From assembly GCA_020205615.1 (NCBI GenBank), contig CM035167.1:30889130-30953129 (forward strand): DNA of 64,000 bases, in the 5' to 3' direction. Positions within the stretch are counted from its first letter, which is position 1. Each line of letters starts with the position of its first letter. The position numbers and the translations under genes are program-made. This DNA is from Panax quinquefolius (taxonomy: Eukaryota; Streptophyta; Magnoliopsida; Apiales; Araliaceae). Shown here in pieces: positions 22,365 to 33,743 of this stretch. The notes beneath the pieces are model-generated. The model saw only the letters and a program-made list of their open reading frames with translations, made no database searches and had not been told where the DNA came from.

Positions 22365-24990
22365 TGTAAGACCCCAACTTATTATTAATGAAATTTAATT
22401 TTCTCTATTTATTATTTTGAAATAGTAAGGGTTGATTTGATTAATGTGGATAGTTAGGAGTAAAATACGCAAATATTTCAAAATAAGCAAGTGGTTATAA
22501 AATATTCATTGTTGTCGGGGAATATTTGTTTGGTCGTGGAATATTTAAATCGTTGTGAATAGAATATTAAATGCTTACGAGTAGCAACCATGTGTGGGCC
22601 CCATAACGTAAAAAGTGATTGGATGAAAAAACGACAATTATAAGTTGTTTAAAAATAATAACAGTAGTTGTTACCGCTTAATATTGTTAAAAACTACTTT
22701 GGTTAAAACACAAGAAGCATACCAGTATTGCACCAATTATCGATTCTTACGTAAGAAGGTACTACTCAATAATGGTTACGATAATTATCATTCAAAGATT
22801 TTATTGATTTAATAATTCTTTGCGTTGATATTTTATATTCTTTGTTGTTTCAATAATTGTCATTACACAAGATATTTTTATTATCGAAGCAATAATTCAT
22901 ATTATCTGAATAATATTATTAGATAACATTATTGGCAATGTCTAGAAAGTTCGCATCTAAGGAGAGGTTTGGTCACCTAAATTACGCCAAAGTAAGGAGG
23001 AATTCTTATTGGAAAGCCTCCTCTTTCAGGAAACTACACGGTCATTAATATTGTGATTTTGTAATATTATTTGTGAATAATTAATTATTGATTCATATGA
23101 TGAGAAAAATATTGATTTTATGTGGAAATAGATGGAAAAAATTTTAATGTGACAATTGTTGAAAATTGAAATTTTATCTTTTTCGATAAAATAATTCATT
23201 TAAATATATTATTATATTTTAATAATATAATAATGGTGATATTTTTTTACAAACGAATGTGGGATATATGAGTATCTGAGAAGGAAGAGTATTTTTGTTG
23301 CAATAAATGTTTAAAACATGTTAAACATGTCGGTGGACCCCATTTATCGGTCGAAATTTGATTATAGCACGTAAAATTGTCCGTTTGTGGATTTTGGCCA
23401 ATTTTATTTGGAATTTGGAAAAACTTTCTTCCGCAAAGTTGTAGAGAATTGATTTTCCTATAAAAATTTGAGAGTTTCAATTTTTCGATAAAAGGGCTAT
23501 TTATTATGAATTATTGAAGTTAGGAGTTCAAATAATTGATTTTTGGAAGTTTTAATTGTTTAAAATAACATAAAAAGCGTTTTTTGTGGTTGGTTGGTAG
23601 GCACATGTGTTGAAAAATATATTTGAAATCAGAATTTTCAAGTTTGTGTATGATTTATATAAATTTATTAATATTTTATTAAATTTTCGCTTTGGTGTTC
23701 TAAGCAATTTCTATAAATAGGTGCTTAGGTTAGAATTGAAAATCACAATTTAAACTCAAGTTTTTCTCTCTATATTATCGAGCGTATTCTTGTGAGTATT
23801 TTGAGTATACTTTGAGTATTGCTATACGGTGCAAGTTCAAGTCATAGCCTTTATATCCGGTGTTTTAATTTGGAAGTCTCGATCTTTCGAGGTAAGGGAT
23901 ATTATTTTTTTTCAGAATGATATTATTTCTTCAATATCATTATGTTGAAATATTGATCCAAGTTTTTTTTATCAAATTTGGAACTTTTGGTGTCTGAGTT
24001 CTTATTCACGATATCGGACTATTCACGATACTGCATCTTATTCACGAATACTAAGACTATTCATCGAAAAATGAAAAATTTTCTTTTTCGTCAAAATATC
24101 TATTCGGATACTAGCTTTGATTGTATCCATGTTTTGATCATTCCCTGAATTTTACACCACTATGATTATTTTGAGGTATTTTTGGACGTGGATAAAACAA
24201 AGTACGAATCCTTAATCCTTAATCCTTAATCCTTGTCATTTTGTTTCTTTGGATTCGTTTCTTAAAAATATTTTTCATCATCTTGGTCTTAAATGATGAT
24301 ATTATTGAATATCTTTGGCCAGTAGTGCAAAGATGAATGATTTCGATGAATATCTTTGCCCGTAGTGCAAAGATGAAGCAGTGTTTAGATGAACATGATT
24401 AATGATGAATATCTTTCGCCTATAGTGCAAAAGATGAATATTTGATTCGGATATATATTGATTGATATTACGAGGGATAAAAGATAGGCGATGAACTTTT
24501 AAATTCATACATAGAAGATAGTAGTTTGCATTCTCTACTTAACTCTTCTAATGAATTATTATTTCATTGCGAATATTGATTTAAAAACTTGTTGTCTATT
24601 GTATTCTATTAGATTTTTCCCTGTTGAAGACTAATGATAATTTTTTGTATATTATCTTAGTCATAATATTCTTTTTGGGCTAGTTGAGCTCACCCTTTTC
24701 CTTTTTGTTCATTTTTCTTCTCGGGAGGCGAGAATATAAATGGAAGTATTTAGCCTGGGGGTATGGAATGAAGGTTCTAGAGAGAGTTGTTTAGTAGTCC
24801 TCACCATTTTTGTAAAATAATGTATCAATAAATGTGATGAGAATTTATTTGAGTATAGATATTGTCTAGAAGATAATATTTGTATTCAAACTCACAGTTT
24901 TACTGTTGTAATAATAAAGTTGTAGTTGTTTCTGTACCATGTATTGACAACTCAGAATGGGTGATGTATACCTATTTTGGGGGCGTCACA
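22365..24990 (+). mobile_element. Gypsy solo LTR, plus strand (2626 bp)
   Basis: Starts tgtaagaccccaacttatta, ends tttgggggcgtcaca, and is flanked by perfect 5-bp duplications tgggg (22360-22364 and 24991-24995). It is inserted 7 bp before the end of LTR Y. It is close to the LTRs of U and V. A TATA box (ctataaatagg) lies near 23712. The absence of any internal sequence plus an intact duplication indicates LTR-LTR recombination. Confidence 0.9.
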
Positions 24991-25002
24991 TGGGGTCTTA
25001 CA
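24991..25002 (-). mobile_element. Gypsy LTR 'Y', terminal fragment
   Basis: tgggg (duplicated) followed by tcttaca completes the end of LTR Y. Sequence beyond 25002 is the host of Y. Confidence 0.75.
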
Positions 25003-26188
25003 TAGCATGTTGATTATATAATAACAGTGTGATATTTAGTTTCAATTTGGCTTTAATTTGTGCAATTTTAGGGCATGCATGTACATAATTTGATATTGAG
25101 GCTTATGTTAGTGTATTGAATGAGATAATTGCTTCAATTTGAGTTTTTTATATCCTAGTATATAAATTTATGGTATAATTTGTAAGTTGTTTAGAGTGGT
25201 TAGACATAAATTATAATTAAAATAATATAATGTCCATTATTATATAATATTACTAAAATACATAAATTAAATATTAAACTAAATTAAATTAAATATAATA
25301 ACATATAAATAAAATAAAATAAAATAAAATAAATAATATAACAAAAAATAATACAAAGTAAAGTAAAGAAAATAAAAAAATTAATTTCCTTAGTTTACTT
25401 AATTTTCCCATACTAAAATCAACTAATTAAGTAGCATTTACTTAGTTTTTACTACTAAATTTATATCAACTAAATAGTATTTACTTAGTTAATATTACTT
25501 AGTTTCTCAATACTAATTAAAATAAATTAAGTAGCATTAATTTACTTAGTTTTATACTATTAAATAAAAACAAAATAATATAATAACATAAATTTATATT
25601 AATTTGTATAATATAAGATAATATAAAATAAAATAATATATCATAATATATCATAACATAACATAACAAAATATGAAATAAATTCATTAACTTAATTACA
25701 TTCCTTAAATTTATTAATTTAAATAATATAATACAAAATAAATTAATAAATAAATAAAATAAATTTATTTTAAAAAATAGAATGACAATGATTTAATTAA
25801 AATAAACAAAAGAAAGAACATACTTTGTCAATAACTCAACTGCAGCATCCTTAAGACCCACTTTTTTCGAATGCATGTTTTGTAACTAAATATCAGTATT
25901 TTTTTAGCAAATAGTTTATATCACAATCTCAATCATGAAAGTATACTATGGATCATTAATTAACCATCCTTGTCTTGAATCCACAAAGCAGTATCCTCAA
26001 AATTAATATATACAACAAATGGGAGAAAGATGAAAGTGTGCACTAGCTTATTGAAAGATAACTTGTCACAATTAGATGAAAATTAACTTCATGTTATAAT
26101 GTAAAACAAATACATTAATCATCGCCCAAGAGTAATGACTATTGGGTGAAGAGTCAAGGACTTCCTTGTACGCAGGATTCAACATAAC
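25003..26188 (-). other. Second CACTA-type copy (inverted), first visible block
   Basis: AT-rich DNA without ORFs. The words aagtagcatttacttagt (25427-25446) and related runs are the reverse complement of those at 2490-2560 and 3235-3260 in the first CACTA element. 26110-26188 continues, after removal of element W, into 44688-44771, and together they align with 2340-2425. The part 25003-25200 has no match I can see and may lie outside the CACTA copy. Confidence 0.6.
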
Positions 26189-27189
26189 TGTGACGCCCCC
26201 AAAAATAGGTATACATCACCCATCTTGGGTAGTCAGATACATGGTACAGAATTTAAATACAACTTACTAATATAAGCGCCAGGTACAATACGACATAAAT
26301 CGTGAGTTTGAATACAAATATTGTCTACTAGATATTATACAAACTCAAAAGGAGTCCTCATTACAATTATTATCACACTATTTCACGAGAATAGTGAGGA
26401 CTACTAATGCTATCCTCGGGCCATTACTCCGCTCCCGACTAAGTCGGCTATATTCTCATTTCACGAAGAGAACGTTGAAAGAAAGGGTGAGCTCAACTAG
26501 CCCAAGAAGAAATATTATGACTAAGCTAATGCGAATAAATTATCAATAGCCTTCAAAGATGTTAAACCGATAAAATATAATAAACATCAAGTTTAATCTG
26601 CAAATGAACAAGCAATCCATTAAAAGAGTCAAGTAGAAAATAAAATCTACTATCTTTTATGATTTTAAAAAGGTTTTTCATCATTGTTATATGAGACTCA
26701 AACTTTAATAAATATTCTACATCATCGAATCACCCCTACACTACGGCCGAGGATATTCTTTAAGTATCACGACCACAATTATTCATGCACTACGGGCTAA
26801 GAATATTTGTGTATTCATTAATGGTCATGATCATGCCAACAATCATCCATCAATGCACTACTACCATCGAGGATTTTTATCACATCATTTGTAATATTAC
26901 GGTCATGATTACACCGAATAGTCTCGGTCATAATCATACCAAGTCCATCTATGCACTACTGAGCCACATATGACTTTCAACATAATATAAACATGAGGAT
27001 GATGACAATGATATAAGAATTCAATAAAACAAGTTCAAGAATTATTTTATCCAGGAATTATTAACGTCAAATTATCAACATGATCTTTGTTTTGTAGAGT
27101 AAAATTCAAGAATGATCGGAAGAATATTTCCATGAAAAGATATTGGATGAAACGCAAATATCAAGGATATTCCACTAATTTCATGGAGT

Positions 27190-27610
27190 ATAGAAGTCAA
27201 AGTTTTAACCAAACTGGGTATAATAAAGAATGGAATAACAAAAGAAATCACCATGCATGCGATAGATCAAGATGGCGAGTTATTCCAAAGAATAATAAAA
27301 TAAACGAAACCAGTCCCACAGAAACGCATGCATGTGATGTTTCAACAGAATAATAATAAAAAGGCGGAACCCAGTCGGTGTAAAACACACGAAAGGATGT
27401 TCCAATGTAATAATAATAAAGATTTAAAACCAGTCCCAAGGCAGAAACGCATGCATGTGATGTTCCAATAGAATAATAATAAAGGCGGAACCAGTCCGGT
27501 GTAAAACACATGCATGGATGTTCCAATGTAATAATAGAAGAATGTCACCAAGTATAGGGTAAACCACGTATACAAAAGTTATTCCAACGAGAATAATAAG
27601 TAATGGAATA
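27190..27610 (-). repeat. Tandem array of ~62-bp units in W LTR
   Basis: About six units containing gatgttccaatagaataataa and ggcggaaccagtccggtg or variants. Because each unit reads through in several frames, spurious ORFs with repeating YWN-like residues appear on the minus strand. Confidence 0.75.
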
Positions 27611-27829
27611 ACAACAGTTCTCTCAAGAATAAGAAAGAATAACACCCCTTACTTTTAGTAGGAGATTGAATCATCGTAGTAGTGTAGTAACAAAATACTC
27701 TTTCTCTCTCTTATTCTCTCTATACTTTTCTCTCTATAGCTTGAATGAATTAAGTGAAAATAATGAAGCACTAGGCCTCTATTTATAGAAGATTTCTAGC
27801 TTAAGCACCGCCGTGTGAAAAGGCAAGTG

Positions 27830-27975
27830 GCTTGACGATTGGTGATGTGAAAAGAAAAGTGGTTTCGACTTTTTGTAATGTGAAAGCGACAAGTGGTTCG
27901 GACGCTTTGTAATGTGAAACGACAAGTGGTTCGACGCTTTGTAATGTGAAACGACAAGTGGTTCGACGTCTCGGT
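27830..27975 (-). repeat. ~37-bp tandem array in W LTR
   Basis: Four units of gtaatgtgaaacgacaagtg plus gttcgacgcttt and variants, just upstream of the TATA box on the minus strand. The position is compatible with a promoter-proximal enhancer array (inference). The right LTR has the same array at 43833-43965. Confidence 0.75.
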
Positions 27976-28690
27976 AAAGGTAATTACTATTCACAAAGGT
28001 AATTACTATCGACGAAGAGACTCTTAGATGATTACATACGGCCCCCATAAAATAATCAAACTTACCACAAACGTCTCATAATGACTCTTTATATACATTA
28101 AGGATTGAATAAATATTACCACAAATCATTTTATTTTTAATCAACACATTTTTAATCTTTCAACAATTATTAATCATTTATAACTTGTCGTCTCAATTAA
28201 TAATATAACATATTATCTGAGATGATATTGTGACAATAATTGAATAAATAATATAAGAGATATGATCGCAAACAATTATTGTAGAATAATTGAGCATATT
28301 TGAGTGACTTCTCACGTAAGCATCAATAATCAATCTGCAAGGCTACTATGCAACCAATGCAGTACATCGCATTACTTTACCACCGGGTAGTTCAACAGTT
28401 TTAACGGTAACACCTCGTCGTTATTTTTTATAAAAAATATTTTTGTCGTTTTCTCAATCCGAGCAATAATTACATTGTGGGGTCCACCAATTATTGAGTA
28501 GTTATAACGAATATTCCCTAACAAAAAGAATATTCCCAGACCCAAACGAATATTTTATAACAACTTGTATACTTTGCAAAATTTATAAATATTACCCACA
28601 ACTATAACATTATATCAAATTTATTCCATAATATCAAAAATAATATTTATAGAAAATTCATCTTTATTTATAATAGTTTGGGGTCTTACA

Positions 28691-28707
28691 ACCTCCTTCT
28701 TATGAAA
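28691..28707 (-). other. Polypurine tract of gypsy W
   Basis: The reverse complement of the bases adjoining the LTR is a purine run (tcataagaaggaggt). Confidence 0.75.
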
Positions 28708-30130
28708 TTTTGCCCTCGAAATTAGGGTACGTACACTGGTATGTCGAAGAGGTAAGGATACCTTGATTTCATTTGATTCTAACTCCCAAGTCATTTCCTC
28801 AACATCGTGGTTCCTCCACAAAACTTTGACTTGAGGTATAACCTCGAGCGTAGAATATGTTCCTTCTTATCCAAGATTTGAACAGAACCTTTTCATACGT
28901 CAAATCTTTCGCTATTTCGTCGGTTCTAACTCAATAATGTGGTTCGGGTCTTTCACATATTTACGTAACATGGATATGTGAAAAGCGTTATGAACACGAG
29001 ACATACTTAACAGAAAGCGAGTCTATAGGCCACGATCCTACTCGATCGAGGATTAAAATGGACCGATGAATCGAGGATTAAGTTTTCTCTCTTTCCAAAT
29101 CTTGTAACTCCTTTCCATGGAGCAACTCTTAACAACACATGATCTCCTATATCGAATTCCACGTCCTTTCGATGAAGATCAAGATAACTCTTTTGTCGAT
29201 TTTGTGAGGTTTTTATCGTTGTCGGATCGTTTGAATCTTTTCCGTAGTCATGCACGTACCAACTCCCGGTCCCAACAACTTTGCTTCACCCACCTCATCC
29301 CAAAGATCTTTGGAGAACGACACTTTCTTCCATACAACGCTCGAATGGAGCCATGCCAATACTTGCTTGATAAGCTGTTGTTGTAGGAAAACTCCACCAA
29401 TGGTAAGAACTTGTCCCAACTCCCTTGAAATCAAGGACACGAGTCTTAATAGATCTTCAAGAGTTTGAATAGTCCTCTCCCATTGTCCGTCCGTCTCGAG
29501 GATGATATCCGAGCTAAATCGTAAGTCTGTGCCCATAGCTTTTTGTAAACTAACCTAAAATCGTGAAGTGAATCTTGGGTCTCGATCGAAACTATGGATG
29601 CTAAGATACCATGCGATCTTACAATCTCGTTTATTTATGTACATCTGAGCAAGGCGTTCAAGTGTATAAGTTTCTCAGATCGGTAAGAAATGAGCGAGAC
29701 TTGGTCAATCTATCAACAATGACCCAAATCGCATCAATGCCTTTAGAAACCTTAGGAAGGCCGTAGCTTGAAATCCATGGTAATGTGCTCCCACTTCCAT
29801 TACGGAATTTCAAGTGGTTGCAATGGACCTTTTGGTACTTGATGCTCCGCTTTAACTCGTTGACAAGTTAGACACCTTGAGATAAACAAAGCTATCTCTC
29901 TCTTCATATTGCTCCACCAAAATGTATGGCGAATATCATGATACATTTTGGTACTCCCGAGATGGATTGCAAATGGTGTGTTGTGTGCCTCCATCATGAT
30001 ATTATACTTTAAATCGTGGTCGTTAGGAACACAAAGTCCGGAGTTGACTCAAGTATTCCTTCTTCATCGATTCTTGCTTCCTAAGATAGCACCTTCTTGC
30101 ACTTTCTTCCTCATACGCATCGCCTCCAGT
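28708..30130 (-). pseudogene. W integrase with chromodomain-like tail
   Basis: Catalyses insertion of element cDNA in an intact element. On the minus strand the H2C2 zinc finger is at 29800-29997 (HNTPFAIHLG, then CLTCQRVK). The core shows [11 protein letters not shown] near 29690-29740 and RFSSDIILETDGQWERTIQTL near 29470-29530 in broken frames, which keeps the region of the catalytic Asp and Glu. The tail motif MWRNHDVEEMTWELE is at 28775-28821. The several frame changes coincide with CAG/CTG-type sites, so the underlying gene may be less damaged than it looks. Confidence 0.75.
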
Positions 30131-30740
30131 GTCCGTAGCGAAAGCGACTTTAACTTTATCGATTAAAGTCGGTTCTACTCTTTATACTCGCATATCATCA
30201 CATGCGTCCCTGGAGTCTTTAACTCTATCTCCATCCTTTGCAAGTCACAAAATGGGCCTTTGCGTTGACAATATCGCACTCGTACTTGCATATGATCTTC
30301 TACTCAATGCGTCAGCTACTACGTTCGCTTTTCAGGATGGTATTGGATGGTATGATCATAATCTTTCAACAATTCAAGCCAACGTCGTTGTCGCATGTTG
30401 AGTTCCTTTTGAGTGAAGAAATATTTGAGGCTTTTATGATCCGTAAAGATCTCCACTTTCTCCCCATACAAGTAATGCCTCTAAATTTTAAGTGCAGAAG
30501 ATAATACCGCTAACTCAGATCATGAGTAGGATAATTCCTCTCATATTCTTTGAGTTGTCGAGGCATAAAGCTATAACTTTTCCATGTTGCATGAGAACAC
30601 ATCCCAACCCTTTGCGAAGCATCATTTGTAGATGACAAATCCCCTCAAGGCGGATGGTATTGCCGAGCAGTCTTTGAAATAAGTCTCTCTTGAGTTCTTG
30701 AAAACTTCTCTCACATTCTTCGCTTCAACCGAACTTTGTA
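30131..30740 (-). pseudogene. W RNase H region
   Basis: Minus-strand readings give [18 protein letters not shown] residues near 30520-30560 and the C-terminal plus-strand equivalent of HPGKANVV near 30325-30345. It aligns with RNase H of U at 50170-50540. Confidence 0.65.
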
Positions 30741-31560
30741 TCTTTCCGAGTCACCGATTTGAGTCGAGGAGTAGCGATTCGAGAAAATCCTTCCACGAAT
30801 CTCCGATAATAATAAATTTAAACCGAGAAAGCTACGTACTTTGGTCATCGATTTAGGTTGTTCCCGACTTTGAATAGCTTCAATCTTTCTTTGGGTCAAC
30901 AGATATTCCATGACTTGATACCGCGTGCCCAAGGAATGCTACTTCTTCAAGCCGAACTCACATTTCTTCAACTTGGCATAAAGCTTATATTCACGAAGCT
31001 TTTGGAGTGTCGACCTCAAGTGTTGCTCATGATCTTCACGGCTTTTGGAATAAATAAGGATGTCATCAATAAAGACGACCACAAAGTGATCTAAATATTC
31101 CTTGAATACTCGGTTCATCATATCCATGAAGGCGGCAAGAGGAGCATTAGTCAATCCAAAGGACATGACTAGGAATTCATAATGCCCGTCTTAGGAGTTC
31201 TAAAAGCCGTCTTTGGAATGTCGGTGGTTCTAATCTTCAATTGGTGATATCCGGAACGAAGATCAATCTTTGAAAAGAATTTGGCTCCTTTGAATTTGGT
31301 CAAACAGGTCATCAATACGTGGCAATGGATACCTATTTTTGATGGTGACATGATTCAACTCCCGATAATCAATACAAAGTCGCATACTCCCATCTTTCTT
31401 CTTCACGAATAGAGCAGAGCACCCCAAGGAGAAGTCTTAGGACGAATAAAGCCAATGTCTAACAATTCCTGCGGTTGGGTCTTTAACTCACGAAGTTCAA
31501 TAGAGCCATTCGATATGGGGCTTTGGAAATAGGTTTTGTCTGGGGTTCAAGGTCGATACA
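30741..31560 (-). pseudogene. W reverse transcriptase
   Basis: [15 protein letters not shown] at 31169-31351 and [20 protein letters not shown] at 30939-31166, followed by the catalytic box [14 protein letters not shown] (about 31040-31085). The fingers-palm motif around SMRLCIDY lies near 31370-31390 on the minus strand. The active-site Asp pair is intact, but the frame is broken at about 31167, between these two stretches. Confidence 0.8.
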
Positions 31561-32165
31561 AAATTCAATTTCACGCTTCTGGGGTAGGCGGGGAAGTTCT
31601 TGGGAATACGTCGGGAAATTTATTAACAATAGAAATATCGTTCAAACCGGCGTATTTTTGTTTAAATCGTGACATGAGCTAAGAAAGCTTGACATCCGTT
31701 TTCAATAAACGAATAGCTTTATGGCTTGAGATGACCGTGATTGATTTTAATGGTTTGGTCGTTTGAATTCGCATAATAGGTTGATTAGGAATATGAAAGC
31801 TAACAACCTTACGAAAACAATCAATTTTTTTGCATGATAAGTAGTTAACCAATCAATCCCTAGAATCACGTCAAATGCAAGTATTTTTAATGAAATAAGA
31901 TCGACGAGGTAATGTGATGGTACCGATTTGAACCAAACAAGACTTATAAAGCGATGGATGTAATGAAGGTTTCTCCCAAGCGGAGTTTCCATGAGATAAG
32001 TCAAAGTCTAATTTCTCCCGAGTCAAATTTAATCGATGAGCGCAAGTAGGAGAAATAAAAGAATGGGTAGAACCGGTATCAAATAAAGTATAGACTTCAT
32101 TAGAGTTTATGATAAGCTTATCCGTGATGACTCGATTCGGATTCCTTGCTCTTTGGGAGGTCACA
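31561..32165 (-). pseudogene. W aspartic protease
   Basis: The catalytic motif LFDTGSTHSFIS is read on the minus strand, with the Asp codon at 32078-32080. FDVILGIDWLTTYHAK at about 31830-31880 is the downstream conserved part. The frame is interrupted between them. Confidence 0.8.
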
Positions 32166-33340
32166 ACAAACGCCTCCCAGACTAACTTCTAGGTTTTGAC
32201 TTTTTCGGGACGGCCTTTGGTGCCTCCATCCTATTTGAATTTGTCTTCGATAAACGACAAAATCGAGCTAAGTGATCTTCTCTTCCACAATTATAACATG
32301 CTTTGGAATGACGTAGCGTGATTTGATCGATGTGTCCTCTCTCCGCATTTGAAGCATATGATAGGTGGTCTTTCTCCTTCCTTAACAACTTGGTCTTTGG
32401 TCTTTGACGTCTTTCCATCATTGTTGAATCTCCTTTTCTTGAAATGTCCATTCTTATTGTTTTGTACGATTACCACCAAGTGGTTAACATATCGGCACTG
32501 TTGATTCCCTTCACGCTTGTTGTCACCGCTTCGATGACTACTCTCATTTGGTATTATAATTTTCTTGCTTACCGCTTCTCTTTTAGTTGCGTTGACTCAT
32601 TATCGCGCTCCACTAACTGAGCCCTATTTACAACATCTGAATACAAACACAGTTTATGAGAAATAAGATGTTGACGTATCTCCGACTTCAAACCTCTTAA
32701 AAACATTCGCGCCATTCTCTCTTCATTATCCACCAAGTGGGACGCAAACCGTGATAACTCCGCAAATTTTGCCTTGTATTGCGACACGGTCATATTGTTT
32801 TGTTCCAACTTGATAAACTCCACCTCCTTCATGTGGCGAATACTTTCAGGAAAGTATTTGTCGTTGAATAGCTCCTGGAACTTCTCCCAAGATATCTTGA
32901 GACAAAGAAGTTGAGTCGTTTTACCGATTCCCACCAAGAATCGCCTCTCCGCAACATAAAAGCTGATTAAAGGAACTTTTTGCTCCTCGGAGCATCCCAA
33001 GACATCAAATATCTTGGTAATCTGCTTTATCCATGCTTCCGCCAGAAGTGGTTTTGGCTCTCCCTTAAACTCCGGTGGTCCCAGCTCCTTGAATTGTTTA
33101 GCGGTGACCGCCCGAGAGTTTTCCGTGTTTCCACCTACGTTTTGGACAGTGAGTCGCTCGCTTTCTTTGTTGCATAAATTGCATAAAGCCTCTCGAACAT
33201 TTGATCATTCATCATTTGGTCGGTGTTGTTGTTTGCATGAGGATTGTCGCCTTCACGATGCACATTATCACGATTATTGATATGTGGTGAATCAACGATC
33301 GCTGCGCTCTATTCTTATTCTCAAAATTCTCGGATGCCAT
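32166..33340 (-). pseudogene. W gag
   Basis: A likely ATG at 33338-33340 gives MASENFENKNRAQR. The retrotransposon gag domain is clear at 32569-33000 (WEKFQELFNDKYFPESIRHM, later FAELSRFASHLVDNEERM and FLRGLKSEIRQHL). The CCHC zinc knuckle CYNCGREDHLARFC is at 32257-32298, with a second degenerate knuckle (CFKCGERTHRSNH) just before it. Frameshifts near 33000 and 32480 break it. Confidence 0.8.
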
Positions 33341-33507
33341 TTTCAGACATCGCCACAAAACAAAAGGTTAATTGACATGTAACAAATTATCCCTATCTTC
33401 CGACCAACCAATAAAATAGCACATAAACTTGGGTAGGTCATACTAGCGAAGGTATTCCCGTCTCTCCCTCCTAGTACTATTCTCACATCTTAGCCGTGGA
33501 TCATATC

Positions 33508-33524
33508 CCTAAGCTCGATACTGT
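33508..33524 (-). other. Primer-binding site of W, damaged
   Basis: Position and flanks match the tRNA-Met site of V, but the text reads aagctcgatactgttg, where V has gctctgataccaac. Both differences fall at CTG/CAG-type positions. Confidence 0.65.
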
Positions 33525-33743
33525 TGTGACGCCCCCAAAAATAGGTATACATCACCCATCTTGGGTAGTCGGATACATGGTATGTAATTTAAATACAACT
33601 TACTAATATAAGCATGCCGTGGTACAATCGACATAAAGCGTGAGTTTGAATACAAATATTGTCTACTAGATATTATACAAACTCAAAAGGAGTCCTCATT
33701 ACAATTATTATCACACTATTTCACGTAATAGTGAGGACTACTA
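33525..33743 (-). repeat. Gypsy W LTR, right copy, first part
   Basis: Matches 26189-26407 of the left LTR. Interrupted by element V, with duplication tacta at 33739-33743 and 42388-42392. Confidence 0.85.

Larger units (their letters stand above)
26189..28690 (-). repeat. Gypsy W LTR, left copy (2502 bp)
   Basis: Starts tgtgacgcccccaaaaatagg and ends agtttggggtcttaca. Contains a minus-strand TATA box (plus strand ctatttatagaag at about 27779) with a CT-rich leader at 27690-27745. The tandem arrays are listed separately. Confidence 0.85.

Noticed and set aside
27248..27645. Minus-strand ORFs of 73-92 codons with repeated YYYIGTS residues
   Set aside because: They are produced by the ~62-bp tandem array being open in several frames. 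No independent coding evidence.
29117..29468. Plus-strand ORFs of 72-89 codons in 29.1-29.5 kb
   Set aside because: They are antisense shadows of the minus-strand integrase of element W.
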